This document shows positions 1 through 9,200 of a DNA stretch of 64,000 nt, piece after piece; position 1 is the stretch's first letter; each line of letters opens with the position of its first letter. Position numbers and translations under genes: made by a program. Source of the stretch: Antennarius striatus (lineage: Eukaryota; Chordata; Actinopteri; Lophiiformes; Antennariidae); assembly GCF_040054535.1 (NCBI RefSeq), contig NC_090779.1, forward strand, positions 19,144,501 to 19,208,500. Reading direction: 5' to 3'. The notes beneath the pieces were generated by a model. That model searched no databases. It saw nothing but the letters and a program-made list of their open reading frames with translations, and was not told the DNA's origin.

Positions 1-540
1 TCTTCTTCAGTCATGGTTGTCTGCATGGTGATAGTGTTCAATGACATACGTATTGCCCACTTCTGTGCTACATGTACAAACGGATAGTAGTGAGACAGAA
101 GTTTACCCATGACAACACTGGCCACAAATAAAACCAAAAGACACGAATGACCAATTATGTATTGCAGTATAGTGTGCACTAGCGCCCTCTACTGGCCGTT
201 TAACCCAGCTAGTATGCTTTATGTACAGCACACATACAGTACGTAATTTATCCGTTGTACCTACTTTAATTAGAATTAGGGTGTGGGTGTGGAAAGGAAT
301 CACGTGACAATGCTTCATTTTCGTTGTGTGGCAGCAGCTTACAACAACCGGGTATATGTGGGTCAAACTATTAGAACATTTCTGGGGCATGGCAGTGTAA
401 TTCTCTACCCACCTATCTATAACCCGAGTCGGTCACTGCACCGCCTTCCTGGGACATTAGTGAGGACGGTCCGTATTTACCTCCGGAGTCCCTCAGCTGT
501 TCAAACTTCAGCTAACGCAACGTCACACCGTTAACCGAGC
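1..540. other. 5' flank / probable tigar promoter region
   Basis: No coding exon was recognised. The stretch ends at the tigar start codon, so its right part should hold the tigar promoter and 5'UTR. A CACGTG E-box-like hexamer is present at about 301-306. No clear TATA box was seen. Confidence 0.4.
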
Positions 541-3177
541 ATGAAGAGGCTAACATTCGGGCTAACGTTGGTTCGACAGTACGTAAGACCGTCGTGTAAT
601 ATTTAGGATCTGCGTGGTGATGTCTTCAATCCATGCTAGCCTGCTACCGTAGTGGAAAACGAGGCTGCTGCCCTGAAGGCTAACTAACTTTACGGTCACT
701 TAGCTTTCGCTGGGTTCGAAGCACACCAACTTGTCAGTGGTTAATTCCTGCTATTGACAAGTCGTCCCGGAGGTATTCTTATAGTAGTGATATTCTAATA
801 GCAGTAACCGTGGTTGTAAGAGAGGCGTTCAAACTGTCTGTAGCACTGGCACCACTTTGGGAACTTCCGGGTAGGTTGAGGCACGTGAGGCGATCCAGGT
901 CTAAACAGGAAAGGAATGGGCTGCAGAGGGTCAGTGGCCCATCTTCAGATGTATTGTAACTGTATTGTACCGGTTTCGTCATTAAATCCCGCTTCAGAGA
1001 GGTGATGTGTTGTGATTGTCAGTGTTGGTGTGTTCATCCGTCCGTACTTTAGTTCGTTCGTTTGTCTACCAAATATCTTCGCAACCTTTAAAGATAGAAA
1101 GATGAAACAAAAAGCACATTACTCGGGCGGCAAAAGGGGATGAAAGTGAGATGATGACCTTCACCTTGAGAAAAGTAGGTCACGGTCAAATTTAAACTTT
1201 TGCACACTCGGGATAGGATAGATGGACAAGGCAGGCCACTGTAAGACCCTGATCAAAGGAGGTGCTTTGATCTATGTATGCGCTAGCTTTGATCTATGGT
1301 CTTACTCACACTGGCCTTTTCTATATGCACTAGTCCGTGCACTAATTGGATCGTTGGTCTTTTATTAAATGACCCTGACCTATGAAAATAGGTCAGGGTA
1401 AAATTTTGAATTCAGGGGTGTCATGGAATGTTGCAGTCTGTGACTGCCTAGTTCCTAGTTTTTATCTCTAACACTGATTATCCTGTGTTCATTTGCTGCA
1501 GTGGGGAAACTCAGTACAATAAAGAAGGCTTTCTACAAGGTAGCGTGTGATACTGTGCTATACTGCTGTCTCTCTGCTGTTTTACTGTCATGTTTCTGTC
1601 TCATTTATAGTTTTTCCTCCTCCTCTTCAGGCCAGGCAGTGGATCTACCCTTGTCTGACAAGGGGCTGCATCAGGCCAAAGCTGCAGGTCACTACCTAAA
1701 AGATGTCAAGTTCAGCAACGTGTTTGTCAGTGACCTGCTGCGGGCCCAGCAGGTACGCTGGGTTAAACTGACCAACTCTTTAAAATCCATTGGAATCGCC
1801 AAGAGGATGCTTATGTCTTAATCTGCAATCTTTCAGACTGCAGAAGCAATAATGAAGCTCAACAGCAGCTGTTCTGGTCTGCAGATGGCATCTGAACCTT
1901 TACTGAAAGAGAGGGTAAATGAAATGGGGTTTTTTTTTTTCAATTTACCAGCATTACATACAAAATGTTTTTGCTTTAAAATAATCGCTTGTAATATGCA
2001 TTATCAACAAAGAAGTTTTTCTTGGTTTGTGTTTTTCAGAGCTTCGGGTCAGTGGAGGGCCGACGGATGCTGGATGTGAGAGAAATGGCCAAGGCAGCTG
2101 GACAGTCTATGCTAGATTTCACCCCTCCAAATGGGGAGACACCGGAGCAGGTGAGGTGAGGCTGGAAGGGACTAGGTTTCATTGATGATGAAGGTTTCAT
2201 TACATATACCAACATGTTGTATTCACCTACCACATCTTAAATAAGTATTAGCTTATGTTATACCAGGCCCGGTCGCAACAAATGCTGGGGACCACTGCTT
2301 TAGGGTATGGACTGAGCGAGCCTTCTAATGCAATACACACATAGCACCACCAGATGGGAGGAAATAGCCATTTCCTCTTTCAACCCCTTCATCCAAACGG
2401 AATTCCCACTTCATTGAATCTAAAAATGGTTATGTTTGTTTTGGTACTGCTTTAGTACTTCTTGTGAATCAGGATGATCAAAGTACAGACCTGACGACAG
2501 TAGTGTTTGTCACGACTCCAGATTAAATAGTCACCACTTAGTTTTGTGTCAGCGGGGTGGGAAGATAATTGGTGGGGTCATTTGATTGACTCCAAAACTT
2601 CAACTTGATTGGTGCATGAAGTGAAAGTTTGTAACTGTATTCCTTTTGAATAAATCAACCTCTACCTTTTATCCTGCAACGCTGTGGGTTATACTACCCG
2701 TTGTTTGCTTTCATTGTAAAAGACAACACTAGAAAAGCATGGTTTCTAACAGACTGTTGCTGTGTCTAGGTGAAGGAGCGAGTCAAAGAGTTTTTGGAGA
2801 AAATGCTCCAGGTGATTGGGGCTGAGCACTGGGAGGACAGAGGGGAGGACGAACCCTCCTCCTTTTCACCAACGAAAGCTTCTCCCATGGAGGGACGGGC
2901 AGATGACGGGGTCAGGGGTTTCCCCGTCCATGCTCTGACTGTGACCCATGGCGTCTACATGTGTCTGGCGGTGCACTACTTTGTGGAGGAAATACACTGC
3001 ACCTTGCCTCCAGGCTATGACAAGGCACATGTGTTTTCTCTAAGTCCCAACACAGGATTGTGTCGGTTCATCCTCACCATCAGAAAAGAGGATGACGGCT
3101 TCAAGTTGTCAGGAATGCGCTGTGTGTTCCTCCACAGAGGGGACCATCTTCAACAGCTTAATGAACAGAAGATTTAA
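541..3177 (+). CDS. tigar: TIGAR fructose-2,6-bisphosphatase, six coding exons
   Basis: TIGAR is a histidine-phosphatase-fold enzyme that removes phosphate from fructose-2,6-bisphosphate and related sugar phosphates, lowering glycolysis and favouring the pentose phosphate pathway. Coding exons by homology, splice sites and phase: 541-578, 1502-1539, 1631-1752, 1837-1914, 2040-2150, 2770-3177, giving 264 residues (human 270). Catalytic residues are visible: the RHG motif with the phospho-accepting His13 (split across exons 1 and 2), Arg63 in SDLLR, Glu91 in LLKER, and a second histidine, His189, in TVTHG. The start is the ATG at 541; an in-frame TAA lies just upstream at 532. The linker between the catalytic halves (exon 6, EDRGEDEPSS region) is acidic and Ser-rich and differs from human. 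The gene is convergent with fgf23, as in human. Intron 1 carries a dispersed repeat (986-1460). Teleosts may have two copies (tigara/tigarb); I cannot tell which this is. Confidence 0.93.
986..1460 (+). repeat. Dispersed repeat family, copy 1 (tigar intron 1)
   Basis: This block begins with ATCCCGCTTCAGAG and ends with GTCTGTGACTGCCTAG. It shares its whole layout with 6692-7260 and, in rearranged form, with 58056-58540: a 5' part with GTGATGTGTTGTGATTGTCAGTG, a middle part with GATGAAACAAAAAGCACATT, and a 3' part with GACCCTGACCTATGAAAATA. This copy lacks the telomeric array found in copy 2. No protein-coding content was seen. It is probably a non-autonomous transposable element; the class is not identified. 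Confidence 0.75.
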
Positions 3178-3394
3178 AATGGTATATGAGAGATAACTAA
3201 CAGACGACCTAGGAGGAAAGTGTGGCGCAGAATGATTTACTTTATATTATTTAATTCATCTTTATTTGGTGCTCAGTGACAGCGCAGTTTATCATCACTA
3301 CACCAAAAAAAATGTGGAGGGGGGCGTACAGGAATGCTTTTACATGGGTACGGGTGGAATAGGGGATTTGTCTCATTAGCGAGTGTATTTCATC

Positions 3395-3400
3395 AATAAA
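3395..3400 (+). promoter_or_regulatory. Candidate tigar poly(A) signal
   Basis: AATAAA about 220 bp after the tigar stop codon on the coding strand. Later AATAAA motifs near 4621 and 4671 could be used instead. Confidence 0.35.
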
Positions 3401-3835
3401 TTGTGGCGGGGGACTTTAGTGAAATATTAAGGTGGTGTTTATTATGTTCACTGTGGAATATTTTAGTTAGAAACCTGCTTTTAACCGACAAATGCATGGA
3501 TTGAATGAATATATGCAATGTATCTTGATCACTTAATACATTTTCAGAATTTTTTAATCGTGAGGACAGGAACCTGTTTCATGAGTGAAACTAGGGTGGA
3601 CATTCCGTGTTGTAGGACAATGTCATCATCATCCTGTTACTCTCACTGTTCATTACTGTTAATGTGGGAAGCAGCTTTGTGTTCTAATGACTCTGTGTTT
3701 CTATAGTTACTCTCCGGCTGTTGCATTTCGCGTAAGAGTACAGAGCAGACTCTAATGAGGCTTTGGAAATCAGTTACTTCTTCATTGTTGGTCTTAGTAT
3801 CGTAATCAAGAGACTCTAAAGTAAGTGACAGCTGA

Positions 3836-3883
3836 ACAGTTGCATGGAGTATTTAAATGAAGGTTAAATACTCTATGCAACTG
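3836..3883. repeat. Short inverted repeat (21-bp arms, 6-nt loop)
   Basis: Arms 3836-3856 and 3863-3883 are complementary with one mismatch around the loop TGAAGG. If transcribed, the tigar 3'UTR or downstream RNA could form a stable hairpin. It is shorter than a typical microRNA precursor. Confidence 0.8.
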
Positions 3884-5099
3884 TATATAGAAATGATGCC
3901 ACATGGTGAATTTTTTAAATACAATAATGAAGCTGCTTTCTACTTGTTTTTTCATTCTTACAAATCCTTTAAAAAGCCACCTTCACATTCAGTTGGTCCT
4001 CATTTAGTTGGTGCTCATCATGTATCTTTCATTATACATTTTAGTTTAGAGCATTTTCCTTCCAGAACTCTCTCTCCATCATTTATGTCATTGATTAAAA
4101 AAATTTTTTTGATCAGGTGAAATAGAGTAAATCCATGAATTGAGCCATTTTTCTGGTATAATAATAAAGTGCAGCAGCTGATTTTTAAGTCTGTTGTCAC
4201 AATACCTGTGGCTGGAAACACTTTTAATGGTAATGTGTATCTTTATAGATTAAAATTATTCCCAACTATCACTAACTAACCGCCACAATAAAAAATGAGC
4301 AAAAGTTTGATTATAAAACCAAGGTGTACCTTCATGCTTGCTGCTTTTTTCCCCTTCATTACTGTTTGCTACAAGTTATTTTAAACATTGATAGAGTAAG
4401 AAATAAAACAAATGACGTCTCCTGTGAAGGTATGTTTATGTGTGCGACAGGATGATACTCAGTGGTATTTCACAGTCAATTATCCCAGAAAAGTTTCAGA
4501 AATTTCTTCAAAATCATTGTCAGACAAATTTTTTAAAACATTTTGAACACGTCATCAATGGATAAACAATCCATACAACAATTACCATTTATATATCCAC
4601 AGAAGCAACACAATGTAAAATATATAAATAAAGAAACAGTATGTTACGAGGAAGTCTTTTAACACATTTCAATAAATAAATACATCATCTCGAATATTGG
4701 TGTCCGGCACCTGACATTTTATCCTGTCTATTATTTCTCAGTAATAAAGGGTGGATTTAAAAAAAATATTTTAGAGGAAACTGCATCAACAAATCTGTGT
4801 AGATATTCATGATTATTCATAGATTATTTCACAAACAATATTGCCACATCTGGCTCCAGGTTTAAAGTTTAACTGACAGAGGAGGTTAAAGGACAGCAGG
4901 ACGCCATGAACGTTGCCAAACTTATTCCTCTTCTGTTGTTCAAACAGGAGACTTTTATAGGTCACTGTAAGGTAACAGAGTTTACAAGAGTTTTGATGCA
5001 TTTAAAAAGCGACTTCTAGAGCCATTACGCAGTCACACATAAAGTCAGTTCTCAGAGTCCCTCTTGATTTTTCACACATTAAACCCAAAGTTCAGGATC

Positions 5100-6189
5100 T
5101 TAGTCTTGATTTCCAATATTAATCTTGACCGGGCTATCGGGTGCGCTGGGTTGTAGGACCCGCAGGGGGTCGTCACAGGCGCCAATGGTCTCTTTGGACA
5201 CAGCGCCAGTCTGGTCCTGTTCCACTTGTCCAGGATCTACATCTTCGTTGTCCTTGGCAGAATGTGGGGGGTGTGATTCTGTCCTTAATGGATCAGACGG
5301 GTTCACCTCCTCGTTCCTCCTCCGCCTCTGTAACAAGGGACCCAGGAACCTCTCCTCAAGGGCCGGCAATGACTCGGGCAGCTCCCGGACAGTCCTCTGC
5401 TGCTCGAATCCCTCCAGGTTCAGCAGCCAGCCTCCACTCAAGGGATAAAACACATGACGGCTGTTGGCCAAGTCCAACCAAATGCGCCGGAAGAGACAAT
5501 CTTTTCTGTCCTTTTGCCTCTGTTTGGTGGAAAATCAGACAACACTTGATGATTGAACTCACTGTCTCCACACTCCTCACGAGATACAGTACAATTAAAT
5601 AATACTCACAGAGCTGTATAGTGTTCCCTTTGAGTCCACGCAGAGGAAACGTCTTCTCCTCAGATCAAACAGTGACACAAAGTTGGTTCTTATTGGCCAA
5701 ATTACTGCAAGAGTTTCAAACAGGCACTTGTCATTCATAAATTTGGAATGTTACTGCAACGCAAGCTCATTTACAGTTTTATGACTGGCTGCCGGAAGTC
5801 ATATTTGTTGTATGATTAAAATGGAAAATACATCAATTATACTTTTGCAACTTCATGTAGAACTGTCATGCAAAATAGCCCTTAGAGAAATAGAATACAC
5901 TTCCTATTTCAACTGCTTTCATTTTTTGAGAATAATGAACTAATCTATAAATCGAGTGATTGATTTTTCTGACATGGGCAGACTTACCCAGAGAGTATCT
6001 GTCTTCTGTCTTTAATCCACTGGGATCCGAATGGAAAGAACTCCAAATGGAAGAGGCTTCTGCAGGCGCGCTGATGCTGCTCTGCTGATGCACTAAAAGC
6101 TGCTCGGGTTTCTGGATCCTCATCCTACAATCCACCGGTAAAGACACATGAACGGCGATCAACATGAGTGACAGGAGCGCCGGTTGCAT
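5100..6189 (-). CDS. fgf23: Fibroblast growth factor 23, three coding exons
   Basis: FGF23 is a secreted endocrine FGF that signals through FGFR with Klotho to control phosphate and vitamin D. Exons on the minus strand: 6189-5988, 5704-5610, 5519-5100, phases 1 and 0, giving 238 residues (human 251). The start MQPALLSLMLIAVHV gives a signal peptide; an in-frame ATG at 6225 is an alternative. The FGF core shows RRFLCVDSKGTLYSS (like human RRYLCMDFRG) and LLNLEGFEQQ, which resembles fish FGF23. A furin-type RRRR lies at residues 164-167, where human has RHTR. After it the tail carries two DPL motifs (NPSDPLR at about 172-178, DDPLRVLQP at about 215-223), like the two Klotho-binding repeats of mammalian FGF23. 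The exon 3 acceptor was chosen at 5519 because it restores phase; another AG at 5501 does not. Its position between tigar and fgf6 supports the call. Confidence 0.9.
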
Positions 6190-6277
6190 GATCAATGGGG
6201 ATGCTGGGCCCTCTGTGCAGCACAAATGTTCAGGTTGGTGCGTGGGCAGCTACTAGAGGAGGAGAAAGTCCAACGGG

Positions 6278-6286
6278 TTATATAAA
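6278..6286 (-). promoter_or_regulatory. TATA box of fgf23
   Basis: The minus strand reads TTTATATAA here, about 90 bp upstream of the MQP start codon and about 55 bp upstream of the alternative ATG at 6225. A transcription start near 6250 would leave a very short leader. Confidence 0.6.
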
Positions 6287-6691
6287 CAGAGGGTCGATAA
6301 ACTGGCTAACTCATTTACCAAAATGACTCAGAACCTGTCTCTTTTTTTTGTGTTTTAGTGTTGCTGAGGTAGAATTCCTGCAGACTAACTAGTCAACATG
6401 GTGTTTCATCTGCTTAGGATGGAACCATTCTATGTAAATGGAAATGCCTCCGGAACAGATTTTTCTGCTGGGGATGGAGGAACAGTTAAAAGAGCTTAAA
6501 GATTAAACCTGTACCTCCTGAGGCCGGAACGTGGGAGGGACGTAAGGGACAGCAGGAGATGTGAAAAGATGGGGGAGACTAATTTCTTTCTTTTCCTTTT
6601 TTTTCTTTTTGTGTCTGTTGGAAAAAAGTGAGGATTTTTCAAAATATTCTGATTTAAGCTGTTAGACTTTGATCGTGGATTGCGTTTTTTT

Positions 6692-7260
6692 ACATCCCGC
6701 TTCAAAGCGGTCATGTATTGTAATTGTCAGTGTTTTTGTGTTCGTCTGTCCGTGCGTCCATCCGTCCGTCCGTCGGTCTGTTCATATTTCCACCAAATAT
6801 CCTAACCCTAACCGTAACCCTAATTCTAACCGTAAACCCTAAACCCTAACCCTAACCCTAACCCTAACCCTAACCCTAACCCTAAACCCTAAACCCTAAC
6901 CCTAACCCTAACCCTAACCCTAACCCTAACCCTAACCCAACCATTGCAGATAGCAAGATGAAACAAAAAGCACATTACTCCGGCGGCAAAGGAGATGAAA
7001 ATGAGATTATGACCTTGACCTTACGAAAAGTTGGTCAAGGTCAAATTTCAACTTTTGTACACTGAGGAACTGGATAAGATAGAAAGACCAGGGAGAAGGC
7101 CAGTGTGAGTAAGACCATAGATCAAAGCTACTGCTTTGATCAATGACAGTATGTCAGAGCGCTAGCTTTGATATTTAACCTATGCAAGTAGGTCAGGGTA
7201 AAATTTTGAATTCAGGGGTGTCGTGGGATGTTGCAGTCTGTGACTGCATTGGTTCTAGTT
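6692..7260 (+). repeat. Dispersed repeat family, copy 2, carrying a telomeric array
   Basis: This copy runs from ACATCCCGCTTCAAAGCGG to GACTGCATTGGTTCTAGTT. It matches copy 1 on both sides of an inserted CCCTAA array at 6801-6942: the left flank CACCAAATAT and the right flank GATGAAACAAAAAGCACATT both occur, in order, in copy 1. It lies upstream of fgf23. Confidence 0.75.
6801..6942 (+). repeat. Interstitial telomeric repeat (CCCTAA)n
   Basis: About 23 units of CCCTAA, the complement of vertebrate TTAGGG, with some CCCTAAA units and point variants at the left end. The array sits inside a dispersed repeat rather than at a chromosome end. Confidence 0.9.
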
Positions 7261-7384
7261 TAAATTACGCTTGTTTCTCCCCATCAGGCTGGTATTGCAG
7301 GGAGAGAAGGGATGTGCACTGACTAAGCATGAAATGCATTTCTATATGTAAATAACATAAAACAGAAGTTTTATCAATTGTTCT

Positions 7385-7391
7385 ATATCTA

Positions 7392-7429
<38 letters not shown>

Positions 7430-7487
7430 CATCTATCTATCTACACACACACACATCTACACACACGCACACACACACGCACACACC
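7385..7487 (+). repeat. (TCTG)n/(TCTA)n and (CA)n compound microsatellite
   Basis: About ten TCTG units flanked by TCTA units, followed directly by imperfect CA repeats with CGCA interruptions. Confidence 0.9.
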
Positions 7488-7539
7488 AGAGGACTCACCA
7501 CCTGCCGAGGGAACCGTAGTGGACGGATGCAATGGCTGA

Positions 7540-8330
7540 CAGCCAACAGTCGACAACCCAATCCCGAAACAAAGAGGCTGGCTCTTGGGACATGGAATGT
7601 CACCTCGCTGGGTTGAAAGGAGCCAGAGCTTGTGAGGGAGGTTGAGAGGTACAGACTACATATAGTCAGGCTCATCTCCACCCACAGCTTGGGCTCTGGA
7701 ACCCAACACCTTGAAAGGGGCTGGACTCTTCACTTTTCTGGTGTTGCCCAGGGTGAGAGGCAGTGGGCTGGTGTGGTTTTGCTTATAGCCCCACAGCTCA
7801 GCCACCATATGTTGGAGTTCACCCCGGTGAACGACCCTGTGCCTTCGGGTCGTGGACAGATGCTTAACTGTTATTTCAGCCTACGGGCCGAATGGCAGTG
7901 TGGAATACCAAGCCTTCTTGAAGTCCATGGGAGGGGTGCTGAATCGTGCTTTGACCAGAGACTCCATGTTCTTCTTGGGCGCTCACATGGACAATGACAA
8001 TGAGACATGGAAAGGGGTGATTAGGATGAACAACCTCCCTTATCTGAACATAAGTGGGTTTTGTTATTGGACTTCTGCATTAGTCACAGTTTATTCATAA
8101 CAAACACCTTGTTCGAGCACAGGGACGTCCATAAGTGCACCTGGCAACAGGACACCCTAGACTGAAGGTCAATGATCAACAGCGAACGTGTGCCTTGGAC
8201 ACTCAGGGGAAGAGAGGGGCAGAGTTCTCAACCAATCCCTACTTGGTGGTGAGCTGGGTCCGCTGGCAGCGTGGGAGTCCAGACAGACTCAGCAGGCCCA
8301 AACGTGTTTTAAGGGTCTGCTGGGAGCATT
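7540..8330 (+). mobile_element. LINE (non-LTR retrotransposon) endonuclease fragment
   Basis: Broken open frames on the + strand resemble the apurinic-endonuclease domain of a common fish LINE. Seen in order: LGTWNVTSL (first endonuclease motif), VREVERYRLHIV, AYGPNGSVEYQAFL, DNDNETWKGVI, and KRGAEFSTNPYLVVSWVRW with RVCWEHY. Frameshifts and stops interrupt the frame, and no reverse transcriptase domain follows, so it is a dead 5'-part fragment. The type of endonuclease suggests an RTE-like family, but the family is not certain. Confidence 0.75.
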
Positions 8331-8372
8331 ATATTTATATTTTAATGAACTATGTTTTTCATTTTACTTAAC

Positions 8373-8441
8373 TCTAACCTAACCCTCACCCCAACCATAA
8401 CCCTAGCCCAATCCTAACCCTAACCTAACCCCAACCCTAAA
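8373..8441 (+). repeat. Degenerate telomere-like CCTAACCC repeats
   Basis: Imperfect units (CTAACCTAACCC, CATAACCCTAGCCC, CCTAACCCTAACC) directly after the LINE fragment. They are more diverged than the array at 6801-6942. Confidence 0.65.
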
Positions 8442-8484
8442 ACCTATTTGTGTGGGTTTGTGGGTGTATGTACGTATATACTTG

Positions 8485-8536
8485 TACACAGGCACACAGA
8501 CACACAGACACACACACAGACACACACACAGACACA

Positions 8537-8609
<73 letters not shown>
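8485..8609 (+). repeat. (CA)n microsatellite
   Basis: Begins with CACAGA-interrupted units and ends as pure CA over about 70 bp. Confidence 0.95.
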
Positions 8610-8610
<1 letters not shown>

Positions 8611-9160
8611 GTATTTTCAGCTTCAGTTACTTTTCAGGGTCCTACTGTTGGTGCCCACTGTCCAGTTCTTTGAGTCATCATGAGAGGGCGCCACCAAACT
8701 CTGGGACAAACGTCAACATTAGTTTGTCATCGTCACTTCTGTATTTTCCCCAAGTCCAACTGGGGAAAAATGTGCAAATTCAGAACACTAAGTCACAGCA
8801 GATGTTACAAAACGTCTTTTATTATCATCTCAGGAATACAGTTGACTGCTGTGCACAGCACATACGTACAAAAATAAAAGAAAATTATTTGTTATATAGT
8901 ATTTCACTTACTTGTCATCATATTTTTCAGAAACACATGATTGGAGAAGTCTGTTGTTTCAAACTAATTTACAATCATTTCAATAATCTGAACTAAGGCA
9001 GAAGGTGAGGTATATGTTAAGAAAGAGGAAGGGGACTCAGAGGAAGCACTCTCCCCTCAGTGCAGGAATATAAAACTGAGAGAAACACAAAGGCTACTGG
9101 CACACAGGGACACGCACGCACGTCTGTGCGTGCACACACACACACACAAACACACGCACA

Positions 9161-9200
<40 letters not shown>

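Larger units (their letters stand above)
3178..5099. other. Convergent intergenic region holding the 3'UTRs of tigar and fgf23
   Basis: There is no gene between the tigar stop codon and the fgf23 stop codon. A good tigar poly(A) signal (AATAAA) lies at 3395-3400, and further AATAAA motifs on the + strand lie near 4621 and 4671. A strong short inverted repeat sits at 3836-3883. The rest is AT-rich without recognised content. Confidence 0.5.

Noticed and set aside
700-730. GGGTTCGAA resembling a tRNA T-loop
   Set aside because: No matching acceptor, D or anticodon stems around it.
5500-5501. Alternative fgf23 exon 3 acceptor at 5501
   Set aside because: It breaks the reading phase from exon 2; the acceptor at 5520 keeps it.
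5125-5602. Plus-strand open frames opposite fgf23 exon 3
   Set aside because: They are antisense shadows of the conserved fgf23 coding exon.
6801-6942. Possibility that the telomeric repeats mark a chromosome end or CRISPR-like array
   Set aside because: Unique gene-bearing sequence continues on both sides, and the units are contiguous without spacers.
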